DNA of 64,000 bases from Roseithermus sacchariphilus (GTDB taxonomy: Bacteria > Bacteroidota > Rhodothermia > Rhodothermales > MEBIC09517), in contig CP030158.1 in NCBI GenBank assembly GCA_003285105.1, positions 1,650,501-1,714,500 of the forward strand, written 5' to 3'. The notes under the pieces are model-generated. The model did not search any database. It saw nothing but the letters and a program-made list of their open reading frames with translations, and had not been told where the DNA came from. Positions within the stretch are counted from its first letter, which is position 1. Each line of letters opens with the position of its first letter. Of this stretch, positions 17,030-25,545 are shown piece by piece. The position numbers were made by a program, and so were the translations under genes.

Positions 17030-17039
17030 AGGCCGGGGA

Positions 17040-18059
17040 TCAGGCCGGTTGCGAAGGCAGCGGGCGATCGATCAGGCCGAGCCGATGCAGCCCGCGGCGG
17101 AGCACGTCGGCGAGGAAGGCCGGGTAGGGTTGCCCGGTCAACTCGGCCAGGATGGCGAAGGTCCCGGTCGGGTCGAACGTGGGGAGGGGGTTGATTTCGA
17201 GGAACCAGGGGCGTCCGTCGGCATCGACGCGGAAGTCGGCGCGGGCGAAGTCCCGGCACAGGAGCTTGTCGAACACCCGCCGCGTCAGGCGATGCAGTTC
17301 GGCTTCGAGGGCGGGGTCGAGGGTGCCGCCGAGGGTATAGTCGTAGGGCCGGGCCGGCAGCCCGCGGTGCTCCAGCGCGTGCAGGCCGATGCCGGTCGTC
17401 GTCTCGACGGCGCGTTGCAGCACGGGCAGGGCCTCGGGCGGGTCGTGGCCGATGATGGCGACGGTGAACTCGCCGCCGCCGTCGATGAACGGCTCCACGA
17501 GCGCGTCCTGCCGGTACGTTGCGGTGCACCAGGCCACCTGCTCCCGCAGCGCCTCCAGCGTGGTGACCTTGCTCGCGGCGGTGATGCCTTTGGAGGAGCC
17601 TTCGTAGCGGGGCTTGACGAACAGCGGAAACGGCCCGGGGAGGTCGGCCGGGTCGATGGCGTCGGCCTGCGGGTAGGTGCGGTAGGGCGGGGTCGGGACG
17701 CCGGCGGCGGCCACCAGGTCTTTCGTCCAGGCTTTGTCGAGCGTGAGCGAGAGGGTCAGCGCATCGGCCCCGAGGAAGGGGATGCCCGCCATCTCCAGCA
17801 GGATCGGGGCGTACGCCTCGCGGTTGCGGCTGCGTGCCCCCTCGGCGATGTTGACGGCCGCGTCCAGGTGCAGCGACGGCAGCGCCCGCAGCAGGTCGTG
17901 CGCCGTGCCGATGCGGACCGGCTCGTGCCCCAGCGCCCGGATGGCGGCCTCCAGGGCCTCGACGGTCGCTTCCGGTTCGTATTCCGCGTCGGCGTCGGGC
18001 GGTTCGCCGTCCTGCCACGGGTAGGCGTCGAACACGTCGTAGATCAGGCCAATGCGCAT
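17040..18059 (-). CDS. D-Ala-D-Ala ligase-like ATP-grasp enzyme
   Basis: A 339-residue ATP-grasp ligase. The N-terminal domain begins MRIGLIYDVFDAYPW and contains ALPSLHLDAAVNIAEG. The ATP-grasp core shows FPLFVKPRYEGSSKGI for nucleotide binding, ALVEPFIDGGGEFTVAI, and FARADFRVDADGRPWFLEINPLPT for metal coordination. It resembles D-alanine-D-alanine ligase but lacks the surrounding cell-wall genes and has a divergent N-terminus, so the amino acid substrate is uncertain. It is divergent from the SDR gene at 18165 and convergent with the DUF4926 gene. The 3' 124 bp are duplicated at 16574-16697. Confidence 0.85.
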   Translation of the reverse strand: MRIGLIYDVFDAYPWQDGEPPDADAEYEPEATVEALEAAIRALGHEPVRIGTAHDLLRALPSLHLDAAVNIAEGARSRNREAYAPILLEMAGIPFLGADALTLSLTLDKAWTKDLVAAAGVPTPPYRTYPQADAIDPADLPGPFPLFVKPRYEGSSKGITAASKVTTLEALREQVAWCTATYRQDALVEPFIDGGGEFTVAIIGHDPPEALPVLQRAVETTTGIGLHALEHRGLPARPYDYTLGGTLDPALEAELHRLTRRVFDKLLCRDFARADFRVDADGRPWFLEINPLPTFDPTGTFAILAELTGQPYPAFLADVLRRGLHRLGLIDRPLPSQPA

Positions 18060-18077
18060 CGCGTCGGGGGGGATGGG

Positions 18078-18108
18078 TTGTGAGGGAGGGGGGATAGATC
18101 GTAGGTTG
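18078..18108 (+). promoter_or_regulatory. Possible Bacteroidota-type promoter
   Basis: GTTG ending at 18080 and TAGGTTG at 18102-18108 are 21 bases apart. This resembles the Bacteroidota pattern TTTG...TAnnTTTG, and it lies 57 bases before the SDR start. The match is partial. Confidence 0.3.
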
Positions 18109-18164
18109 GGCGACGTCGCCGGAAGGCGTTCTCCATAACCCACATCCTGCACCCTGTTCCCACC

Positions 18165-18944
18165 ATGCAGATCGTCTGGATCACGGGGGCTTCCTCCGGC
18201 ATCGGCGCGGCGCTGGCCCAGGCGTACAGCCAGCGCGGCGTCCGGCTCGTGCTCTCGGCCCGGCGTCGCGAGCGGCTGGAGGCCGTCCGGGCCGCCTGCC
18301 TCAACCCGGACTGGCACCGCATCGTCCCGCTCGACCTGGCCGATCCGGCAACGCTGGAGGCTGCTGCGGAGCAGGTGCTCGCCGAGGCCGGCCGGGTCGA
18401 TGTGCTGGTCCACAACGGCGGCATCAGCCAGCGCGCGCTCGTCCAGGACACCGATATGGACGTGGTGCGCCGGATCATGGAGGTGAACTTCTTCGGCGCC
18501 GTGGCGCTGACCCGGGCGGTGCTGCCCTCGATGCTGGCCCGGCGCCGCGGGCAGATCGTCGTCGTCAGCAGCGTCGTCGGGCGGTTCGGGACGCCGCAGC
18601 GGGCGGCCTACGCGTCCTCGAAGCACGCGCTGCACGGCTTCTTCGACGCGCTCCGCGCCGAGGTGCACGATGCCGGGCTGCGCGTCACCATCGCCTGCCC
18701 GGGTCGGGTGCAGACGGACATCTCGCTGCACGCGCTCACCGGCGACGGGTCGCCGCACGGGCAGATGGACCCGGGGCAGGCCCGGGGAATGCCGGCCGAC
18801 GTGTGCGCCGAGCGGATCGTGCGGGCAGCGGAGCGGGGGAAGGAGGAGGTGTACATCGGTGGCACCGAGGTGCTGGGCGTCTACGTCAAGCGGTTCGCCC
18901 CGCGCCTCTTCAGCCGCCTCATCCGCTCCGTCAACGTCACCTGA
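18165..18944 (+). CDS. SDR family oxidoreductase
   Basis: A 259-residue classical short-chain dehydrogenase. The dinucleotide site TGASSGIG is at residues 7-14, VHNGGIS replaces the NNAG motif, VVSSVVG supplies the catalytic serine, and YASSK gives Y149 and K153. The C-terminal half (VTIACPGRVQTDIS, then ERGKEEVYIGG) resembles the DHRS7-type group. It presumably oxidises or reduces an alcohol/carbonyl with NAD(P); the substrate is unknown. It is divergent from the ATP-grasp gene and convergent with the GNAT gene; an 11-bp tandem array lies between the last two. Confidence 0.88.
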   Translation: MQIVWITGASSGIGAALAQAYSQRGVRLVLSARRRERLEAVRAACLNPDWHRIVPLDLADPATLEAAAEQVLAEAGRVDVLVHNGGISQRALVQDTDMDVVRRIMEVNFFGAVALTRAVLPSMLARRRGQIVVVSSVVGRFGTPQRAAYASSKHALHGFFDALRAEVHDAGLRVTIACPGRVQTDISLHALTGDGSPHGQMDPGQARGMPADVCAERIVRAAERGKEEVYIGGTEVLGVYVKRFAPRLFSRLIRSVNVT

Positions 18945-18979
18945 GCACCACCCGAGCGGCCTTTCCCTCGGGCACTCGC

Positions 18980-19012
18980 CGCCTACGCGCCGCTTACGCG
19001 TCGCCTACGCGC
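18980..19012. repeat. 11-bp tandem array at a gene end (CGCCTACGCGC x3)
   Basis: Three 11-bp units (CGCCTACGCGC, CGCTTACGCGT, CGCCTACGCGC), with a weaker unit before them. The stop codon of the minus-strand acetyltransferase at 19005-19007 is part of the third unit. Confidence 0.75.
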
Positions 19013-19703
19013 CGGGCTCCTCCACCGGCTGCGAGGCCACCGGGGCCTCCGCCGGTTCGCCGTTCGAGGCCGGCCGGCGTTGCAGGGCCAGGCGTTTCTG
19101 CTGGGCCTTCAACTGCTGCTGGCGTTTCTGCTGCTGGTGCCGCTTCTGGCGCTGCTCCGCCTTCTTCTGCGCCTCCTGCGCCGGGTCGAACAGCATCCCC
19201 GTGCAGAGGCAGATCTTGCGGTTCGTGCGGGTGAGCACGTCGTAGTTCGGGCAGCTCTGGCAGCCGTCCCAGAACGCATCGTCCGTGGTCAGCTCCGAGA
19301 AGGTGACCGGCTTGTAGCCCAGCTCCGAGTTGATCTTCATCACCGCCAGGCTCGTGGTGATGCCGAAGATCTTAGCGTCCGGGTACTTCTGGCGCGACAG
19401 CTCGAAGATCTTGCGCTTGATGCGTTTGGCCAGCCCCATCTGCCGGTAGTCCGGCGCCACGATGAGGCCGGAGTTGGCGACGTAGCGGTCGTGGCTCCAC
19501 GTTTCGATGTAGCAGAAGCCCGCCAGCCGGTCGCCGTCGAGCGCGATGACCGCCTTGCCCTCCTCGATCTTACGTCGGATGTAGTTCGGGTCCCGTTTGG
19601 CGATGCCGGTGCCGCGCGCCCGCGCGGCTTCCTCGATCAACTGGCAGATGGCTTCGGCATAGACGGCATGCGCCGGTTGGGCAACCTGAATCTGAACGTC
19701 CAT
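19005..19703 (-). CDS. GNAT N-acetyltransferase of the Bacteroidota arginine-linked type
   Basis: A 232-residue protein. The GNAT fold is visible in GIAKRDPNYIRRKIEEGKAVIALDGDRLAGFCYIE, with the acetyl-CoA loop in LIVAPDYRQMGLAKRIK. ITTSLAVMKINSELGYKPVTFSELT and the cysteine pattern CQSCPNY...KICLCTGML match the acetyltransferase next to arginine genes in Bacteroidota, thought to supply N-acetylglutamate; that role is an inference here and no other arg biosynthesis gene is present. The four cysteines could bind a metal. The last 55 residues form an unusual Gln/Lys/Arg-rich helix (KKAEQRQKRHQQQKRQQQ) and a Pro/Glu tail. The final codons lie in an 11-bp tandem repeat. Confidence 0.8.
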   Translation of the reverse strand: MDVQIQVAQPAHAVYAEAICQLIEEAARARGTGIAKRDPNYIRRKIEEGKAVIALDGDRLAGFCYIETWSHDRYVANSGLIVAPDYRQMGLAKRIKRKIFELSRQKYPDAKIFGITTSLAVMKINSELGYKPVTFSELTTDDAFWDGCQSCPNYDVLTRTNRKICLCTGMLFDPAQEAQKKAEQRQKRHQQQKRQQQLKAQQKRLALQRRPASNGEPAEAPVASQPVEEPGA

Positions 19704-19863
19704 GGGCAGGTTGAGGGACAAGGAGGAGGGAGGACGTGAAAAGGAAGTGACGTGAAATGATGCAGCCCCCACGCGGTTCCCCGCAGCGTGGGACCGGCCC
19801 GAAGAGGACAGGCCACCGGGTTCGTATCCGAGATCGGCCGATCCGGGTTCCGCCGCGTAGGCC

Positions 19864-21234
19864 TTACACCTGCGGCAGGCGGGCCAGGCTGGCCTGGACG
19901 CGCTCGGCGGGGTACTCGTACTCCTGCAAGGCCCCGGCCAGATAGGCGTCATAGGCGCTCAGGTCGAAGTGGCCGTGGCCGCACAGGTTGAAGACGATCG
20001 TCTTCGCCTCGCCGCTCTCGCGGCACGTCAGCGCCTCGCTCATCGCGCCCCAGACGGCGTGCCCGGCCTCGGGCGCAGGCAGGATGCCCTCGGCCTTCGC
20101 GAAGCTCTGGTTGGCCTCGAAGATGGGGTTCTGCGTCACGCTGACGGCCTCGATCAGGCCGGCCTCCTTGAGCGCGCTCACCTGCGGGCTCATGCCGTGG
20201 TAGCGCAGCCCGCCCGAATGGATCGGCGCCGGCACGAAGTCGTGCCCGAGCGTGTGCATCTTCATCAGCGGCGTCATGCCGGCTGTGTCGCCGAAGTCGT
20301 AGGCATAGCTGCCGCGTGTCAGGCTGGGGGCGGCCGAGGGCTCGACGGCCAGGATGCGCGTCTGCGGGCGGCCGTCGAGGTGGGCGGCCAGGAAGGGGTA
20401 GACGAGCCCGGCGAAGTTGCTGCCGCCGCCCGTACAGCCAACGACCACGTCCGGCCAGTCGGCCCCGATCAGTTCGAGCTGTTTGATGATCTCCTGCCCG
20501 ATGATGGTCTGGTGCAGCAGGACGTGGTTGAGCACGCTGCCGAGGGCGTACTTCGTGTCGTCGCGCTGCACGGCCATCTCGACGGCTTCGCTGATGGCGA
20601 TGCCGAGGCTGCCGGTGCTCTCGGGGTCCTGCGCCAGGATGCGTCGTCCGGCCTCGGTATGGGGGCTCGGGCTCGGGATGACGCGGGCGCCCCAGGTCTG
20701 CATCAGCACCCGGCGGTAGGGCTTCTGCTCGTAGCTGACCTTGACCATGTAGACCTCGCAGTCCAGCCCGAAGAGCTGGCAGGCGAAGCTGAGGGCGCTG
20801 CCCCATTGCCCGGCGCCGGTTTCGGTCGTGATCCGCTTCGTGCCTTCCTGCGCGTTGTAGTAGGCCTGGGGGACGGACGTGTTGGGCTTGTGGCTGCCCG
20901 AGGGGCTGACGCCTTCGTACTTGTAGTAGATCTTCGCCGGTGTGTCGAGGGCGCGTTCCCAGCGGTGGGCACGGAACAGCGGCGTGGGCCGCCAGAGCCG
21001 GTAGACCTCCTGCACGGGCTCGGGGATCTCGATGTACCGCTCGGTGCTCACCTCCTGCTCGATCAGGGCCATCGGGAAGAGGGGCGCCAGCGTCTCCGGG
21101 CCGATGGGCTGCTTCGTGCCCGGATGCAGCGGCGGCGGCAGTTCCACGCCGAGGCGCGGCAGGTCGGCATTCAGGTTGTACCAGTGGGTCGGGGCGTCCT
21201 TCTCGGACAGAATGATCTTGGTGAGCTCAGCCAT
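19864..21234 (-). CDS. trpB: TrpB2-type tryptophan synthase beta subunit
   Basis: A 456-residue PLP enzyme of the TrpB2 (TrpB-like) branch. It has the long N-terminal region typical of TrpB2 ([11 protein letters not shown], then [17 protein letters not shown]), [13 protein letters not shown], the PLP lysine in SGSHKPNTS (K116), [17 protein letters not shown], and the glycine-rich [14 protein letters not shown]. TrpB2 enzymes condense indole with serine and can act without TrpA; no trpA is adjacent. The start at 21234 (MAELTKII) gives a standard length. It follows ftsX on the minus strand with a 128-bp gap containing a heptamer array. Confidence 0.92.
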   Translation of the reverse strand: MAELTKIILSEKDAPTHWYNLNADLPRLGVELPPPLHPGTKQPIGPETLAPLFPMALIEQEVSTERYIEIPEPVQEVYRLWRPTPLFRAHRWERALDTPAKIYYKYEGVSPSGSHKPNTSVPQAYYNAQEGTKRITTETGAGQWGSALSFACQLFGLDCEVYMVKVSYEQKPYRRVLMQTWGARVIPSPSPHTEAGRRILAQDPESTGSLGIAISEAVEMAVQRDDTKYALGSVLNHVLLHQTIIGQEIIKQLELIGADWPDVVVGCTGGGSNFAGLVYPFLAAHLDGRPQTRILAVEPSAAPSLTRGSYAYDFGDTAGMTPLMKMHTLGHDFVPAPIHSGGLRYHGMSPQVSALKEAGLIEAVSVTQNPIFEANQSFAKAEGILPAPEAGHAVWGAMSEALTCRESGEAKTIVFNLCGHGHFDLSAYDAYLAGALQEYEYPAERVQASLARLPQV

Positions 21235-21319
21235 GCGTCCTCGGCAAACAGCCATGGTGAAACGATTGCGGGGACGGGAAGATAGGCGGCGGCTGTGCCG
21301 GGGGCAAGCGTGGGGGGCC

Positions 21320-21368
21320 GTCAGCGGTCAGCCGTCAGCCGGCGGCCCGAAGCCGTCAGCCCTCAGTG
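21320..21368. repeat. Heptamer tandem array (GTCAGCC-type x7)
   Basis: Seven 7-bp units in register: GTCAGCG, GTCAGCC, GTCAGCC, GGCGGCC, CGAAGCC, GTCAGCC, CTCAGTG. The last unit contains the stop codon of ftsX (21363-21365 on the minus strand). Confidence 0.8.
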
Positions 21369-22241
21369 CAGCGAGATGCTTTTGATGAAGCGGCGGACGG
21401 CGGCGTAGGAGCCGAGCCAGCCGAGCAGGACGCCCATGCCCAGCAGGCCGACGACGAGCACCGGGCCGAGCCAGCCGCCGGGGACGGCCAGCTCCGGGTA
21501 GTAGCGCACCAGCAGCCGGTAGAGCCCCCACACCGCCAGTCCGCTCGTCAGCCCGGCAATGACGCCCTGCAGGATGCCCTCGAACAGGAAAGGCTGCCGG
21601 ATGAACGGGTCCGTGGCACCGACCAGCTTCATCGTGCGAATCAGCAGGCGGCGGGCGTAGATGGTCAGCCGGATCGTGTTGGCGACGAGGAAGATGGCCG
21701 CCAGCAGCACCACCACGCCGAGCGCCAGCCCGGCCAGCGTCAGCAGGCGCAGGTTCTCCTGCACCTTGACCAGCAGCGGCTGGTTGAAGACGACCTCGTC
21801 GACCCGGTTCCAGCGGCTCATCTGCTCCACCATCCGGGCCAGGCTGTCCGGCGTGGCGTAGTCGGGGTCGACGCGGACGCGGATGGAGGCGGGCAGGAAC
21901 AGTTCGTCGAAGAAGACCTCGGCCCCTTCCCCGAATTCCTCCCGGAAGATGCGCTGGGCCTCCTCGCGCGAGATGTACTCGGTCTCGATGACGCCGGGCA
22001 TGGCGGCGGCCCGCTGGCTGAGCGCCTCGGCGACGGGGTCCTCGACGTCCTGCAGGAACAGTTCGACCTCCCCGACGCGCTGCCGCAGCAGGTCCGCCAC
22101 GCGTTGCGCCTCGAAGTTCAGCAGCCCGAACAGCCCGATCAGCACCAGGGCCACGGTCATGGTCATGGTCGAGGCGATGACGGCAAATTTGGCCCGGCGA
22201 AAGCCGGCCAGGCCTTCCCGCAAGCTGTAGGAGAGTGCCAT
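21363..22241 (-). CDS. ftsX: Cell division protein FtsX
   Basis: A 292-residue FtsX family membrane protein. One membrane segment follows the N-terminal LREGLAGFRRAKFAVIAS, a periplasmic domain of about 115 residues contains VADLLRQRVGEVELFLQD and FFDELFLPASIRVRV, and three C-terminal membrane segments follow. The segment IRLTIYARRLLIRTMKLVGATDPFIRQPFLFEG is the signature of the FtsX permease domain. With the ATPase FtsE it regulates peptidoglycan hydrolases at the division site; ftsE is not in the window. It is preceded on the minus strand by pheA with a gap of about 100 bp. Confidence 0.93.
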   Translation of the reverse strand: MALSYSLREGLAGFRRAKFAVIASTMTMTVALVLIGLFGLLNFEAQRVADLLRQRVGEVELFLQDVEDPVAEALSQRAAAMPGVIETEYISREEAQRIFREEFGEGAEVFFDELFLPASIRVRVDPDYATPDSLARMVEQMSRWNRVDEVVFNQPLLVKVQENLRLLTLAGLALGVVVLLAAIFLVANTIRLTIYARRLLIRTMKLVGATDPFIRQPFLFEGILQGVIAGLTSGLAVWGLYRLLVRYYPELAVPGGWLGPVLVVGLLGMGVLLGWLGSYAAVRRFIKSISLH

Positions 22242-22344
22242 GCGAAGGGGTCGAAAGCGCAGAGTCCGATCGGCGACGCAGGTGGAGCGCCGGGGGTCGA
22301 CGTTCGAAAGACGAGCGTCGAAAATCGTTCCAATCGGGTGCCGG

Positions 22345-23187
22345 TCAGCCGACGGTGCGCCCGCCGGGGTAGGAGCCGAGCACCTTGAGTGTGGCGGAGA
22401 TCTCGCGCAGGTGGTCCAGGGCACGCTGCACGGGGGCGTCGGTGTGGGCGCCGGCCAGGTCGAGGTAGAAGAGGTACTGCCCGGGGCTGCCCACGAGCGG
22501 GCGGCTTTCGATCTTGAACAGGTCGATGTCGCGCAGGGCGAAGACGGCGAGGCTCTTGAAGAGCCCGCCCGGCACGTTGTGGTGCAGGCTGTAGACGATG
22601 GAGGTCTTGGCGGGGGCGTCGGGCAGGCCGGGGGGGACGGCCTCGGGCGAGCGGGTCAGCAGCAGGAAGCGGGTATAGTTCTGGTGGTTGCTCTCGATGC
22701 CGGGCGCCAGCACCACCAGGCCGTATTCGGCGGCGGCTCGTTCGCTGGCGATGGCGGCCAGGTGGGGCTCGCCCCGCCGGGCGACCATGCGGGCGGCGCC
22801 GGCGGTGTCGTAGGCGGGGATGGCCTGCGCCCGGGGCAGGTGGGTGCGCAGGTAGGTCCGGCATTGCCCGAGCGCCTGCGGGTGGGAATGCACCTCGCGG
22901 AGGCCGTCCAGCGTGGCCCCGGGCACGGCCATGAGGTGGTGCCGGATGCGCAGGTTGATCTCCCCGGCGATCCAGAGCGCGTGCGCCTCCAGCAGGTCGT
23001 AGTTGATGTGGACGCTGCCGAAGAGAGAGTTCTCGATCGGAATCAGCGCGTAGTCCACCCGCGCTTCGGTCACCGCCTCGAAGACGGCCTCGAACGACGG
23101 CTGCGGCACCGGCTCGGCCCCGGGCACCAGCGCCCGGACGGCCTCCTCACTGAAGGCCCCGATTTCGCCCTGGAAAGCTATCAGCAT
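22345..23187 (-). CDS. pheA: Prephenate dehydratase
   Basis: A 280-residue monofunctional prephenate dehydratase that converts prephenate to phenylpyruvate in phenylalanine synthesis. The catalytic domain opens AFQGEIGAFSEEA and includes VDYALIPIENSLFGSV and NYTRFLLL, the last holding the conserved Thr-Arg-Phe. The C-terminal ACT domain (KTSIVYSLHHNVPGGLFKSL) contains DLFKIESRPL, the motif for phenylalanine feedback binding. Its ATG at 23187 directly abuts the TGA stop of the upstream four-helix bundle gene, so translational coupling is likely. The start codon lies inside a short GTCAGCN heptamer run. Confidence 0.94.
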   Translation of the reverse strand: MLIAFQGEIGAFSEEAVRALVPGAEPVPQPSFEAVFEAVTEARVDYALIPIENSLFGSVHINYDLLEAHALWIAGEINLRIRHHLMAVPGATLDGLREVHSHPQALGQCRTYLRTHLPRAQAIPAYDTAGAARMVARRGEPHLAAIASERAAAEYGLVVLAPGIESNHQNYTRFLLLTRSPEAVPPGLPDAPAKTSIVYSLHHNVPGGLFKSLAVFALRDIDLFKIESRPLVGSPGQYLFYLDLAGAHTDAPVQRALDHLREISATLKVLGSYPGGRTVG

Positions 23188-23207
23188 TCAGCGGTCAGCA
23201 GTCAGGT
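23180..23207. repeat. Heptamer array spanning a stop/start junction
   Basis: Four 7-bp units (ATCAGCA, TTCAGCG, GTCAGCA, GTCAGGT) in register. They cover the pheA start codon and the stop codon and last codons of the upstream gene. A similar short run (CTGACCC, CTGAAGC, CTGACCG, CTGATGG) precedes the argS stop codon at 23618-23645. Confidence 0.7.
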
Positions 23208-23547
23208 TTTTGATGAGGCCGTTCAGCATGCGGCGGACTTCGCAAATGGCCTCCGAAAGGTCGACGAAGGTACTCCGGGAAAGCAACCCGAGTTCGTGGG
23301 CGAGCAGCGCCTGGTATTCCAGTTCGCTGGAGGACCCGGCAGCAATCTGCAAGAAACGGGCGAAATCGGTATCGGTGCCGCGTCCGCAGCCTTCCGCAAT
23401 GTTGGATGGAATCGAGACCGCACCGCGCCGCATCTGACTGGTGAGCCCATACCGTTCCTCTAACGGAAAGGCCCGGGTCAGGCGATATACCTCCATCGTA
23501 ACGGCGTGGGCTTTGGCCCAGACCTTCAAGTTGCGGAAGCTTCTCAT
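23188..23547 (-). CDS. Four-helix bundle protein (S23/IVP family)
   Basis: A 119-residue protein of the S23 four-helix bundle family, named after proteins encoded by intervening sequences in 23S rRNA genes but often found alone. The start RSFRNLKVWAKAHAVTMEVYRLTRAFP and the motif MRRGAVSIPSNIAEGCGRGT are diagnostic, and SSELEYQALLAHELG matches the third helix. It may bind RNA or act as a scaffold; its role is unknown. The last residues (LTADR) are encoded by a heptamer repeat. The gene sits between argS and pheA, and its TGA abuts the pheA ATG. Confidence 0.88.
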   Translation of the reverse strand: MRSFRNLKVWAKAHAVTMEVYRLTRAFPLEERYGLTSQMRRGAVSIPSNIAEGCGRGTDTDFARFLQIAAGSSSELEYQALLAHELGLLSRSTFVDLSEAICEVRRMLNGLIKNLTADR

Positions 23548-23647
23548 CGGTAAACCGTCCGTGCTCCTTGTTCGGCGTGTGCTTCAAAGACAGCCGGGGC
23601 GGTCAAACATAACACGGCTGACCCCTGAAGCCTGACCGCTGATGGCT

Positions 23648-25405
23648 CTACATCTGCCCCGGGGCCGAGATGCCGAGCACGGTCAGGCCGTTGGCCAGCG
23701 TGAGGCGGGTGGCGCGGGCCAGGTGCATGCGGGCGGTGGCCAGCGCTTGCGCTTCGCCGATGATGCGACAGTCGCGGTAGAACTGGCTGAAGGCCGTCGC
23801 CACGTCGCGCAGGTAGGTGGCCAGGATCTGCGGCTCCTTCGTCTCGGCGGCGCGCTGGATGACCTCCGGCAGTTGCAGGAGCGTCTTGGCCAGCGCCTCC
23901 TCGCTCGGGTGCGTGAGCCGCGTCAGGTCCGCGTCCTCGGCGAAGGTGACGCCCACCTCCTCGGCCTTGCGCAGGATCGAGCAGATGCGGGCGTGGGCAT
24001 ACTGGAGGTAGAAGACGGGGTTCTTATCGCTGGCCTCCCGGGCCAGGTCGAGGTCGAACTCCAGGTGCGTGTTGGGCGAGCGCATGAGGAAGAAGAAGCG
24101 CGTCACGTCTTCCCCCACCTCGTCCATCAGCTCGTCGAGCGTAACGTAGTTGGCCTTGCGGGTGCTCATCTTCACCGGCTGGCCGCCGCGCACGAGCGTG
24201 ACGAACTGGTAGATGACGACCTCGATGGCGCCGGCGTCGTAGCCGAGCAGCTCGACGCCCTTGATCACGTCCGGGTAGGTGGCGATGTGATCTGCGCCGA
24301 AGACGTCGACGATCTTGCGGAAGCCGCGCTCGAACTTGTCGACGTGGTAGGCGATGTCCGGCAGGCGGTAGGTTGGCTCGCCGGTGCTTTTGACGAGCAC
24401 GGTGTCCTTGTCCTTGCCGAAGGCGCTCGTGCGGAACCAGACGGCCCCGTCGGCCTCGTAGATGTGGCCTCGTTCCCGCAGCGCCTCGAGCACGTCCCAG
24501 ACCTTGCCCGTTTCGTAGAGGGTGTGCTCGTTGAAGTAGGTGTCCATCTCGATGCCGAGCCGGCGGATCGTGCGCTCGATGTCGGCGAAGATGGCCTCCT
24601 GGGCGGCCTGCTTGAAGGGCGTCAGGTCGTCGGCGTCGAGCAGGTCGAGGCCGTGCCGTTCGATGAGGGAGCGGGCGATGTCGAAGATGTACTCGCCGAG
24701 GTAGCCGTCCTCGGGGAAGCTGGCGGGGACCTCCACGGTTTCGCCCTCGCCCACCTCGATGTCTTTCGTGTCGAACGTATCGAGGAGCCGCTCCCAGCGC
24801 GCGCGGCGGTCGCCGCTGAGGTCGAGGTAAGGCTCCATGTCGGGGTCGGCCAGGAGTTGTTCGTAGCGGGCGCGGACGCTCTGGGCCAGCACGCGCATCT
24901 GCCGTCCGGCGTCGTTGAAGTAATACTCGCGCGTGACGGCGTAGCCGGTCCAGTCGAGCAGGTTGGCGATGGTGTCGCCGAGCACGGCGTTGCGGCCGTG
25001 GCCGACGGTCAGCGGGCCGGTGGGGTTGGCGCTGACGTACTCGACGATGGCGGGCAGCCCCTGCCCGACGTCCGTGCGGCCGTAGGCGTCGCCCTGGCGC
25101 AGGATGTCGGCGATCCGGTCGGCCAGGTAGGTGTGGGCGAAGCGGACGTTCAGAAAGCCCGGTCCGGCCACTTCGATGGCGGCGATGCGGCGCGGGTCCA
25201 CCGGCTTCTGGCGCAGGCGCGTGGCGATCTCCTCGGCGATCTGCCGGGGCGCACGGCGCAGGTGGCGGGCCAGTTGCAGCGCAGCGTTCGTGGCGAGGTC
25301 GCCGTGCTCGGGGTTGTTGGGGATCTCGAACTCGGGGACGAAGTCGGGCGGCGCCCCCATCTCGGCGAGAACGGCGGACAGCTCCTGTTCCAGGTAGGCT
25401 TTCAT
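23648..25405 (-). CDS. argS: Arginyl-tRNA synthetase
   Basis: A 585-residue class I aminoacyl-tRNA synthetase. The N-terminal additional domain contains PNNPEHGDLATNAAL. The HIGH-type motif is VSANPTGPLTVGHGRNAVLGD, the KMSKS equivalent is KMSTRKANYVTL, and the C-terminal anticodon-binding domain contains PVFYLQYAHARICSILRK, ending with LANGLTVLGISAPGQM as usual for ArgRS. Length and motif order are normal. It charges tRNA-Arg in the cytoplasm and heads a minus-strand run of housekeeping genes reaching to the GNAT gene. Confidence 0.96.
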   Translation of the reverse strand: MKAYLEQELSAVLAEMGAPPDFVPEFEIPNNPEHGDLATNAALQLARHLRRAPRQIAEEIATRLRQKPVDPRRIAAIEVAGPGFLNVRFAHTYLADRIADILRQGDAYGRTDVGQGLPAIVEYVSANPTGPLTVGHGRNAVLGDTIANLLDWTGYAVTREYYFNDAGRQMRVLAQSVRARYEQLLADPDMEPYLDLSGDRRARWERLLDTFDTKDIEVGEGETVEVPASFPEDGYLGEYIFDIARSLIERHGLDLLDADDLTPFKQAAQEAIFADIERTIRRLGIEMDTYFNEHTLYETGKVWDVLEALRERGHIYEADGAVWFRTSAFGKDKDTVLVKSTGEPTYRLPDIAYHVDKFERGFRKIVDVFGADHIATYPDVIKGVELLGYDAGAIEVVIYQFVTLVRGGQPVKMSTRKANYVTLDELMDEVGEDVTRFFFLMRSPNTHLEFDLDLAREASDKNPVFYLQYAHARICSILRKAEEVGVTFAEDADLTRLTHPSEEALAKTLLQLPEVIQRAAETKEPQILATYLRDVATAFSQFYRDCRIIGEAQALATARMHLARATRLTLANGLTVLGISAPGQM

Positions 25406-25545
25406 CGCGGCAGCGTCAACGTGAAACGAACCAGGGTCGCAGTATACGACGGCGCGGGGGTGCGGGCCGGTGGCGGCGGTGCTCCGGCGGCGATTTCCGG
25501 CAAAGTTTCACGGGGTGCTGCGTCGCGCGGAGCCCGTTCCGGGGG

